DNA from: Streptomyces tricolor
GTDB taxonomy: Bacteria > Actinomycetota > Actinomycetes > Streptomycetales > Streptomycetaceae
Length of the DNA stretch: 54,571 nt
Assembly (NCBI RefSeq): GCF_002155905.1
Contig: NZ_MUMF01000093.1
Span: 1 to 54,571 of the forward strand
Reading direction: 5' to 3'
Made by a program: the position numbers and the translations under genes. Positions 8,876 to 20,803 of this stretch are shown in pieces (the first letter of the stretch is position 1; every line of letters begins with the position of its first letter). Below the pieces are notes generated by a model. That model searched no databases. It saw only the letters and a list, made by a program, of their open reading frames with translations, and was not told the DNA's origin.

Positions 8876-10588
8876 ATGAGCCAGCAGCACCCTGCCGCAC
8901 CGGCCCGCCACTCCGCCGTCGCCACCGTCGCCGACCGCCGCGACTGGTGGCGGGACGCGGTCATCTACCAGGTCTATCCGCGCAGCTTCGCCGACAGCAA
9001 CGGCGACGGCATGGGCGACCTGGAGGGCGTACGCTCCCGTCTGCCCTATCTGCGTGACCTCGGCGTCGACGCCGTGTGGCTCAGCCCCTTCTACGCCTCC
9101 CCGCAGGCCGACGCCGGCTACGACGTCGCCGACTACCGTGCCGTCGACCCGATGTTCGGCTCCCTGCTGGACGCCGACGCGCTGATCCGCGACGCCCACG
9201 CGCACGGCCTGCGCATCATCGTGGACCTCGTCCCCAACCACTCCTCCGACCAGCACGAGTGGTTCAAGCGCGCCCTCGCCGAGGGCCCCGGCTCCCCGCT
9301 GCGCGAGCGCTACCACTTCCGCCCCGGCAAGGGGAAGGACGGCGAACTCCCGCCCAACGACTGGGAGTCCATCTTCGGCGGCCCGGCCTGGACGAGGATC
9401 ACCGAGCCCGACGGCACCCCCGGTGAGTGGTACCTGCACCTCTTCGCCCCCGAGCAGCCCGACTTCAACTGGGACCACCCGGCCGTCGGCGACGAGTTCC
9501 GCTCCATCCTGCGCTTCTGGCTGGACATGGGCGTCGACGGCTTCCGCATCGACGTCGCCCACGGCCTGGTCAAGGCGGACGGCCTGCCCGACCTCGGCGC
9601 CCACGACCAGCTGAAACTGCTGGGCAACGATGTCATGCCGTTCTTCGACCAGGACGGCGTGCACGCCATCTACCGCCAGTGGCGCACCATCCTCGACGAG
9701 TACTCCCCCAAGCACTCCGTGCAGGGGGTACCCCCAGAGCGGATCTTCGTCGCGGAGGCCTGGACCCCGACCGTCGAGCGCACCGCCAACTACGTCCGCC
9801 CCGACGAACTCCACCAGGCCTTCAACTTCCAGTACCTGTCGACGGAGTGGGACGCCGAGGAGCTGCGTACGGTCATCGACCGCACCCTGGAGGCCATGCG
9901 CCCCGTCGGCGCCCCCGCCACCTGGGTGCTGTCCAACCACGACGTCACCCGGCACGCCACCCGGTTCGCCAACCCGCCCGGCCTCGGCACCCAGATCCGC
10001 ACCGCGGGCGACCGCGCCCTGGGCCTGCGCCGCGCCCGGGCGGCCACCCTGCTGATGCTGGCCCTGCCCGGCTCGGCCTACATCTACCAGGGCGAGGAGC
10101 TGGGCCTGCCGGACGTCGTGGACCTGCCCGACGAGGTGCGCCAGGACCCGGCGTACTTCCGGGGCGCCGGCCAGGACGGCTTCCGCGACGGCTGCCGGGT
10201 GCCGATCCCGTGGACCCGCGAGGGCTCCTCGTACGGCTTCGGCAGCGGCGGCAGCTGGCTGCCCCAGCCGCCGGTCTGGGGCGAGCTGAGCGTGGAGGCG
10301 CAGACCGGGGTGCCCGGCTCGACGCTGGAGCTGTACCGCGCGGCGCTGCGCCTGCGCCGGTCCCGGCCGGACCTGGGCGCGGGCGACGCCGTGGAGTGGC
10401 TGCGCGCGCCCGAGGGCGTCCTGGCCTTCCGCCGGGGCGAGTTCGTGTGCGTCGCGAACACCACGGGCGAGTCGGTGACCACCCCGTCCTACGGCCGTGT
10501 GCTGCTGGCCAGCGGTGAGGTGACCGAGGCGGACGGCGAGACGAAGGTGCCCGCCGACACCACCGTGTGGTGGACCGCGGCGGACTGA
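8876..10588 (+). CDS. aglA: GH13 alpha-glucosidase, cytoplasmic
   Basis: A 570-residue glycoside hydrolase family 13 alpha-1,4-glucosidase without a signal peptide, so it should cleave imported maltodextrins inside the cell. The barrel motifs are complete: DLVPNHSS, GFRIDVAHG (nucleophile Asp226), VAEAW (acid/base Glu294) and LSNHD (Asp356). Start chosen at ATG 8876 because AAGGA precedes it; the upstream in-frame ATG at 8843 would include a rare TTA codon. The coding sequence contains a perfect GGGGGTACCCCC palindrome at 9724-9735, just before the Glu294 motif, encoding a short loop insert (QGVPPER). Downstream of malG as in other Streptomyces. Confidence 0.92.
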   Translation: MSQQHPAAPARHSAVATVADRRDWWRDAVIYQVYPRSFADSNGDGMGDLEGVRSRLPYLRDLGVDAVWLSPFYASPQADAGYDVADYRAVDPMFGSLLDADALIRDAHAHGLRIIVDLVPNHSSDQHEWFKRALAEGPGSPLRERYHFRPGKGKDGELPPNDWESIFGGPAWTRITEPDGTPGEWYLHLFAPEQPDFNWDHPAVGDEFRSILRFWLDMGVDGFRIDVAHGLVKADGLPDLGAHDQLKLLGNDVMPFFDQDGVHAIYRQWRTILDEYSPKHSVQGVPPERIFVAEAWTPTVERTANYVRPDELHQAFNFQYLSTEWDAEELRTVIDRTLEAMRPVGAPATWVLSNHDVTRHATRFANPPGLGTQIRTAGDRALGLRRARAATLLMLALPGSAYIYQGEELGLPDVVDLPDEVRQDPAYFRGAGQDGFRDGCRVPIPWTREGSSYGFGSGGSWLPQPPVWGELSVEAQTGVPGSTLELYRAALRLRRSRPDLGAGDAVEWLRAPEGVLAFRRGEFVCVANTTGESVTTPSYGRVLLASGEVTEADGETKVPADTTVWWTAAD

Positions 10589-10630
10589 CGCCCGTGCGGA
10601 CGGGCCGGACTGACGGCCCGTCTGAAAGTT

Positions 10631-10641
10631 CTTGCATCAAG
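10631..10641. promoter_or_regulatory. CTTG-cat-CAAG half-palindrome upstream of the amylase
   Basis: CTTGCATCAAG has the CTTG/CAAG arms seen in the malR-malE operators. It lies within the aglA-amylase gap. Tentative auxiliary MalR site. Confidence 0.4.
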
Positions 10642-10649
10642 TTCACAAC

Positions 10650-10676
10650 GGCCCGCTGCCTTTCGGCCAGCGGGCC
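10650..10676 (+). terminator. Rho-independent-type terminator after aglA
   Basis: Arms GGCCCGCTG (10650-10658) and CAGCGGGCC (10668-10676) are perfect, followed by TTTA. Confidence 0.75.
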
Positions 10677-10700
10677 TTTAGCATCTGCGTCACCGCGAGT

Positions 10701-10720
10701 TTGCTGAAAGATTTCAGCAA
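10701..10720. promoter_or_regulatory. Putative MalR operator of the amylase gene
   Basis: TTGCTGAAAGATTTCAGCAA is a 20-bp palindrome with perfect 9-bp arms around a 2-bp centre, located 48 bp before the amylase ATG. Its shape and TTGC/GCAA ends fit a LacI-family operator and the repressor-binding region described for Streptomyces alpha-amylase genes. Confidence 0.72.
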
Positions 10721-10767
10721 GCGTCTTCAGCGGTCCTTGCCGCCTTCAACGTCGAAGGACCCCACAC

Positions 10768-12144
10768 ATGGCACGCAGAACACTCCCCACGGCGGTCGCC
10801 CTCACGGCCGCCGCTCTGATTGGCATGACCCCGACGACCGCCGCGGCCTCCCCGCCCGGCACCAAGGACGTCACCGCCGTCCTGTTCGAGTGGAACTACG
10901 CCTCGGTGGCCAAGGAGTGCACCAGCACCCTCGGCCCCGCAGGCTACGGCTACGTCCAGGTCTCCCCGCCCGCCGAGCACATACAGGGCGCGCAGTGGTG
11001 GACGTCGTACCAGCCGGTGTCGTACAAGATCGCGGGCCGCCTCGGCGACCGCGCGGCGTTCCAGAACATGGTGAACACCTGCCACGCGGCCGGGGTGAAG
11101 GTCGTCGTCGACACCGTGATCAACCACATGGCGGCGGGCTCCGGCACCGGCACCGGCGGCTCGTCGTACACGAAGTACGCCTACCCGGGCCTGTACTCGG
11201 CCTACGACTTCGACGACTGCACCTCCCAGATAGTGAACTACGCCGACCGCTGGAACGTGCAGCACTGCGAACTCGTCGGCCTGGCCGACCTCGACACCGG
11301 CGAGGAGTACGTCCGCAAGGCGATCGCCGGCTATATGAACGACCTGCTCGGCCTCGGTGTCGACGGCTTCCGCATCGACGCCGCCAAGCACATGCCCGCC
11401 GCGGACCTGGCGAACATCAAGAGCCGCCTGACCAACCCCGGCGCCTACTGGAAGCAGGAGGTCATCTACGGGTCCGGCGAGGCCGTCCAGCCCTCCGAGT
11501 ACACCGGCAACGGAGACGTCCAGGAGTTCCGCTACGCCTACGACCTCAAGCGCGTCTTCACCAGCGAGAAGCTGGCCTACCTGAACAACTACGGCGAGGG
11601 CTGGGGCTACCTGAGCGGCTCGGCCGCCGGCGTCTTCGTGGACAACCACGACACCGAGCGCAACGGCAGCACCCTGAACTACAAGAACGGCGCCGACTAC
11701 ACCCTGGCCAACGTCTTCATGCTCGCCTGGCCCTACGGCGCCCCCGACGTCCACTCCGGCTACGAGTGGTCGGACGCCGACGCCGGTCCGCCGAGCGGCG
11801 GCCAGGTCGGCGCCTGCTGGCAGAACGGCTGGAAGTGCCAGCACGCCTGGCCGGAGATCAAGTCCATGGTCGCCTTCCGTAACGCGACCCGCGGCCAGGC
11901 GGTCACCAACTGGTGGGACAACGGCAACGACGCCATCGCGTTCGGCCGGGGCAGCAAGGGCTACGTGGCGATCAACCACGAGTCCTCGTCCCTGACCCGC
12001 ACCTACCAGACGTCCCTGCCCGCCGGCACCTACTGCAACGTCCAGAACAACACCACGGTGAGCGTGAACTCCAGCGGACAGTTCACCGCCACCCTCGGCT
12101 CGAACACGGCCCTGGCGCTCTACGCCGGCAAGTCGAGCTGCTGA
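10768..12144 (+). CDS. aml: Secreted alpha-amylase (GH13), no starch-binding domain
   Basis: Extracellular endo-1,4-alpha-glucanase, 458 residues. Residues 1-27 form a signal peptide (MARRTLP, hydrophobic core, cleavage after TTAAA). The mature enzyme matches Streptomyces GH13 amylases. Catalytic residues are Asp204 (GFRIDAAKH), Glu238 (GSGEAVQP) and Asp295 ([10 protein letters not shown]), followed by a beta-sandwich C-domain. The sequence ends at that domain ([10 protein letters not shown]), so the C-terminal CBM20 found in the longer ~560-residue relatives is absent. A GAAGGAC ribosome site precedes the ATG. It is followed by a strong terminator and then the amylopullulanase; the upstream palindrome suggests MalR control. 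Confidence 0.94.
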   Translation: MARRTLPTAVALTAAALIGMTPTTAAASPPGTKDVTAVLFEWNYASVAKECTSTLGPAGYGYVQVSPPAEHIQGAQWWTSYQPVSYKIAGRLGDRAAFQNMVNTCHAAGVKVVVDTVINHMAAGSGTGTGGSSYTKYAYPGLYSAYDFDDCTSQIVNYADRWNVQHCELVGLADLDTGEEYVRKAIAGYMNDLLGLGVDGFRIDAAKHMPAADLANIKSRLTNPGAYWKQEVIYGSGEAVQPSEYTGNGDVQEFRYAYDLKRVFTSEKLAYLNNYGEGWGYLSGSAAGVFVDNHDTERNGSTLNYKNGADYTLANVFMLAWPYGAPDVHSGYEWSDADAGPPSGGQVGACWQNGWKCQHAWPEIKSMVAFRNATRGQAVTNWWDNGNDAIAFGRGSKGYVAINHESSSLTRTYQTSLPAGTYCNVQNNTTVSVNSSGQFTATLGSNTALALYAGKSSC

Positions 12145-12160
12145 ACCGCCGCCTGACGGA

Positions 12161-12190
12161 GCGTGAAACCTCTTGCCGGAGGTTTCACGC
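12161..12190 (+). terminator. Terminator after the alpha-amylase
   Basis: Perfect 12-bp stem GCGTGAAACCTC/GAGGTTTCACGC with a TTGCCG loop, 17 bp past the stop codon. Confidence 0.85.
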
Positions 12191-12193
12191 GTC

Positions 12194-12202
12194 TTGCTGC
12201 AA
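12194..12202. promoter_or_regulatory. TTGCtGCAA palindrome before the amylopullulanase
   Basis: A short TTGC/GCAA palindrome in the 44-bp space between the terminator and the GTG start. It resembles the TTGC arms of the malE and amylase operators. Tentative MalR site. Confidence 0.4.
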
Positions 12203-12233
12203 CTGTCAGCCGAATCCCTAGGAGTCACGACCC

Positions 12234-17633
<5,400 letters not shown>

Positions 17634-17665
17634 GGTGAGGCCGTTGCCGTAGAACAGGAGTGCGC

Positions 17666-18028
17666 ATGCCGCAGATCACCATCGACTACTCCGACATCAT
17701 GGCGGACGCCTTCGACCGCGAGGGCTTCGCCCGGGCGCTGCACCGGGCGACCGTGGAGATCGCGGCGGCGAAGCCGGAGGCCTGCAAGACGCAGTTCCGG
17801 CCGAGCGCGTACACCGTGTTCGGGTACGAGGATCCCGGGGCGCGCGGGCACGCCGTCGTGCACGTGACGATCGGGCTCCTCGCCGGCCGCAGCGCCGAGA
17901 CGAAGGCGCGGCTGACGGAGACGGCCCTGGAGCTGCTCCGCAAGCACGTGGCGGACACGGCGTTCGCCCTGCACGCCTCCGCCGAGGTGCAGGACCTCGA
18001 CCCGTCGTACCGGAAGTCCGACCGCTAG
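17666..18028 (+). CDS. 5-carboxymethyl-2-hydroxymuconate delta-isomerase-like tautomerase
   Basis: A 120-residue small protein of the CHMI/tautomerase fold. It begins MPQITIDYSD, so removal of Met would expose the catalytic N-terminal proline typical of the family. Family members isomerise 5-carboxymethyl-2-hydroxymuconate in homoprotocatechuate degradation, but many actinobacterial copies, like this one, stand alone without pathway neighbours, so the substrate is unknown. ATG 17666 follows CAGGAG by 5 nt; the GTG at 17660 overlaps that ribosome site and is rejected. Convergent with the TetR gene, 7 bp apart. Confidence 0.78.
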   Translation: MPQITIDYSDIMADAFDREGFARALHRATVEIAAAKPEACKTQFRPSAYTVFGYEDPGARGHAVVHVTIGLLAGRSAETKARLTETALELLRKHVADTAFALHASAEVQDLDPSYRKSDR

Positions 18029-18035
18029 CGGACGC

Positions 18036-18752
18036 TCAGGAACCGAGGGCGATGAGCCGGCCGACCAGCTCCGCGAAGGGGCCGTCGGCCGGCTCTTCCT
18101 TCACCATCTTGCGCAGCAGCTCGGCCATGTCCTCGTCGTGGGCGGCGCCGACGGCGGCCAGCGCGGCGAAGTCGTGCACGAGCTGGATCTCCAGCTCGGC
18201 GCGCGGGATGCGCCGGCCGTCCAGCCAGATCAGCGCCGTGGACTCGGCGAGCGAGATCCAGGAGCGCACCACCAGCTCCAGGCGCGGGGAGGCGTCGGTC
18301 ACGCCCAGATGGGACAGGATCTGGTCGTAGGCGGCCTGCCGTACGGAGTCGATGAGCGCGTGGGTGGCCGAGACGTGCTCCTTCGAGCGAACTCCGTCCA
18401 CGGGCACGGCCGGGCCGCCGCGCATCAGCGCCGAGAAACCGGGGCCGTGCTCGTCCACGAAGTCGAAGAAGCGGCCCATCACCCGCAGCAGCCGGGCGCC
18501 GAGCGGGCCGTCGTGCGGCTCGGCGAAACGGCTCGCGAGATCCTCCGAGGCGCGCTGCAACGCGGCCTCGTACAGGCTGAGTTTCCCCGGGAAGTAGTGG
18601 TAGACGAGCGGGCGTGAGATGCCCGCCGCCGTGGCTATCTCGTCGATCGAGACCTCGTCGGGCGAGCGTCGGCTGAACAGGTCGAGAGCGACACCGATCA
18701 GCTGTTGCCGACGCTCCTCGACGCCCATTCTGCGGCGAACCCCGGTAGTCAT
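18036..18752 (-). CDS. TetR-family transcriptional regulator
   Basis: A 238-residue repressor. The N-terminal HTH is clear (SIDEIATAAGISRPLVYHYF, residues ~38-57), followed by an all-helical ligand domain. It sits 36 bp downstream of the reductase gene on the same strand. The gap holds a perfect ACCGATCGGT palindrome overlapping a TAAAGT -10-like hexamer that ends 6 nt before the ATG. This fits a leaderless, self-repressed transcript. Probable regulator of the diiron protein/reductase pair upstream. An alternative start is ATG 18728 (MGVEER). Confidence 0.85.
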   Translation of the reverse strand: MTTGVRRRMGVEERRQQLIGVALDLFSRRSPDEVSIDEIATAAGISRPLVYHYFPGKLSLYEAALQRASEDLASRFAEPHDGPLGARLLRVMGRFFDFVDEHGPGFSALMRGGPAVPVDGVRSKEHVSATHALIDSVRQAAYDQILSHLGVTDASPRLELVVRSWISLAESTALIWLDGRRIPRAELEIQLVHDFAALAAVGAAHDEDMAELLRKMVKEEPADGPFAELVGRLIALGS

Positions 18753-18758
18753 GCGAAC

Positions 18759-18773
18759 ACTTTACCGATCGGT
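18759..18773 (-). promoter_or_regulatory. Leaderless promoter -10 with overlapping TetR operator
   Basis: On the minus strand the perfect 10-bp palindrome ACCGATCGGT (18764-18773) runs into TAAAGT (18759-18764), which lies 6 nt from the TetR ATG. No -35 match or ribosome site is seen. Confidence 0.55.
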
Positions 18774-18788
18774 TCCGGCCGCACGGGT

Positions 18789-19838
18789 TCACATGTCGAG
18801 CACCAGACGATCGCTCCGGGCCCGGGACACGCAGATCAGCATCGAGTCGCGCCGCTCCGCGTCCGTCAGCAGCTCGTCCCGGTGATCGATCTCTCCGTCC
18901 AGCACCCGCTGTTGGCAGGTCCCGCAGAATCCCTGCTCACAGGAGTAGGCGGTGTCCGGCAGCTCCCGGCGCACGGCGGCCAGCACCGTCGAGTCGGCGG
19001 GCACCGTCAGGGTCCGCCCGCTGCGGCGCAGTTCCAGCTCGAACGCGGTGTCCGGGCCCGCCGCCGTACGCGGCGCGAACCGCTCCAGGTGCAGGGCGGC
19101 CCCCGCGGGCAGCGCCTCCTCCACCGCCGCCGTCAGGCCCTCCGGACCGCAGCAGTACACCGCCGTGCCCTCGGGGGTGTCCGCGAACAGCGCGGCCAGG
19201 TCCGGCCGCCCGTCCTCGTCCTCGGCGACGACCGTCAACCGGTCTCCGGCAAGCTTGCCCACCTCCTCCAGGAACGGCATCGACGCCCGCGTCCGCCCGC
19301 CGTACAGCAGCCGCCACTCGGTGCCCTCCGGCAGGGCCCGCAGCATCGGCAGGACCGGGGTGATGCCGATGCCGCCGGCGACGAAGACGTACGCCGGTGC
19401 CGCGACCAGGGGGAAACGATTCCTCGGTCCGCGCACCTCCAGCTCCATGCCCTCGGTGAGCTGCTCGTGCACCTCCCGGGAGCCGCCCCGGCCGTCCGCC
19501 ACCAGCCGGGCGGCGACCGTGTAGGAGGAGGTGTCCTCGGGGTCACCGCACAGGGAGTACTGCCGCACCAGCCCCGACGGCAGCACCAGGTCGAGATGGG
19601 CCCCCGGCTCCCAGCGCGGCAGGCCGGAACCCTCCAGGCGGAGCTGTACGACCCCGTCGGCGATCGTCTCGTGCGCGGTGAGCAGCAGCCGCAGGGCCCG
19701 CTCGCGCGGCCGACCGGAGACCGGCGGGTCCAGGGCGGGCAGCGGCCACAGCGGGGAGGACCGGACCCGGCGGCGCAGGGCCCGCCGGGTGAGCAGGGCG
19801 GCGCCCGCGACGAGCGCGACGGTGAGCGGCTTCGGCAT
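18789..19838 (-). CDS. Flavin oxidoreductase with C-terminal 2Fe-2S ferredoxin domain
   Basis: A 349-residue electron-transfer protein of the phthalate-dioxygenase-reductase/VanB type. It has an N-terminal hydrophobic helix (LTVALVAGAALL), a flavin-binding domain (RQYSLCGDP near 115), an NAD(P)H domain (FVAGGIGITPVLPML) and a plant-type 2Fe-2S centre with Cys300, Cys305, Cys308 and Cys336. It would pass electrons from NAD(P)H to an oxygenase. The ATG overlaps the stop of the upstream diiron gene (TGATG), so the two are translationally coupled and the partner is almost certainly that protein. Confidence 0.9.
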   Translation of the reverse strand: MPKPLTVALVAGAALLTRRALRRRVRSSPLWPLPALDPPVSGRPRERALRLLLTAHETIADGVVQLRLEGSGLPRWEPGAHLDLVLPSGLVRQYSLCGDPEDTSSYTVAARLVADGRGGSREVHEQLTEGMELEVRGPRNRFPLVAAPAYVFVAGGIGITPVLPMLRALPEGTEWRLLYGGRTRASMPFLEEVGKLAGDRLTVVAEDEDGRPDLAALFADTPEGTAVYCCGPEGLTAAVEEALPAGAALHLERFAPRTAAGPDTAFELELRRSGRTLTVPADSTVLAAVRRELPDTAYSCEQGFCGTCQQRVLDGEIDHRDELLTDAERRDSMLICVSRARSDRLVLDM

Positions 19839-20734
19839 CACGCGGCCCTCCGCTCCGCCGCCGTCGCCGCGGGGGAGGCGGCCAGATAGGCCACGGCCTG
19901 GGCGGTGGAGCACTCCTGGGAGGGGTGGTAGGAGCGGCTGAGGTAGCGCGGGACGGACCTCAGCATGTCCCCGGTGCTGGGCAGGGTGCCCTGCCGGCCG
20001 CGCACATGGAACTCCCTGAAGGACGCCTTGCCGCCGGTGAGCGTCGGGTCGTTCTCCAGGAAGAAGCGGACCCCGCGCTGCCACAGGAACACCAGCGCCG
20101 AGAAGGCCGTCGCCCAGGTCCGCACCCGGCGCCGGTAGCCGCCGTCGACGTGCTGGTACAGGTCGAAGGCGACCGAGCGGTGCTCCACCTCCTCCGCGCC
20201 GTGCCAGCGCAGCAGGTCCAGCATGGTCGGGTCGGCGCCGCGCCGGTCCAGCTCGGCCGCGTTCAGCACCCAGTCGCCGAGGAACGCGGTGTAGTGCTCG
20301 ATGGCCGCGATGAGGGCCACCCGTTCCAGCAGCCACCAGTGGCGGGCCCGGCCCGGCGGCAGGGTGCGGTCGCCGAGCAGCTTCTCGAAGAACCAGTCCA
20401 CCTGCGCGGTGTACGGCGTGGGGTCGAGGCCCTGCTCGCGCAGGTGCGGCAGCACCTCGTCGTGGGCCTGGGAGTGCATCGCCTCCTGCCCGATGAACCC
20501 GACGACGTCCTCGCGGAGCCGGTCGTCCCGGATCAGCGGCAGCGCCTGCTTGTACACGTGCACGAACCACCGCTCACCGGCGGGCAGCAGCAGGTGCAGC
20601 ACGTTGATGGTGTGCGTGGTGAACGGGTCGCCGGGCACCCAGTGCAGCGGTGTGCCCTCCCACGAGAAGGACACGTTGCGGGCCTTGAGAGGCACGCGCT
20701 CGGACTCCACCGGCCGGGCCTGCTTGTGAGACAT
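19838..20734 (-). CDS. PF10118-type 'metal-dependent hydrolase' with diiron oxygenase ligand pattern
   Basis: A 298-residue all-helical protein matching the family annotated as predicted metal-dependent hydrolase. The sequence shows Glu54, Glu84-x-x-His87 (QEAMHSQAH), Glu146 (IEHYTAF) and Glu182-x-x-His185 (EEVEHRS). This is the E...ExxH...E...ExxH set that binds two irons in ferritin-like carboxylate-bridged oxygenases, with spacings 30, 62 and 36 close to those of soluble methane monooxygenase. It is coupled by a one-base overlap to a 2Fe-2S reductase. I infer an O2-activating hydroxylase or desaturase rather than a hydrolase; the substrate is unknown, and TetR-linked control suggests a hydrophobic or xenobiotic compound. 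Confidence 0.8.
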   Translation of the reverse strand: MSHKQARPVESERVPLKARNVSFSWEGTPLHWVPGDPFTTHTINVLHLLLPAGERWFVHVYKQALPLIRDDRLREDVVGFIGQEAMHSQAHDEVLPHLREQGLDPTPYTAQVDWFFEKLLGDRTLPPGRARHWWLLERVALIAAIEHYTAFLGDWVLNAAELDRRGADPTMLDLLRWHGAEEVEHRSVAFDLYQHVDGGYRRRVRTWATAFSALVFLWQRGVRFFLENDPTLTGGKASFREFHVRGRQGTLPSTGDMLRSVPRYLSRSYHPSQECSTAQAVAYLAASPAATAAERRAA

Positions 20735-20736
20735 GG

Positions 20737-20752
20737 CGTCAATGTACTGACG
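20737..20752. promoter_or_regulatory. CGTCA-N6-TGACG palindrome upstream of the diiron operon
   Basis: Perfect 5-bp arms separated by 6 bp, immediately upstream of the diiron protein ATG. A good position for a repressor to block a leaderless or short-leader transcript. It differs from the ACCGATCGGT site before the TetR gene, so a single regulator for both is not proved. A second GCTGA-tg-TCAGC palindrome is at 20793-20804. Confidence 0.4.
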
Positions 20753-20803
20753 GGTAGGGCGTCTGAGAAGCCCTGCGCCGCACCTTGTTGACGCTGATGT
20801 CAG

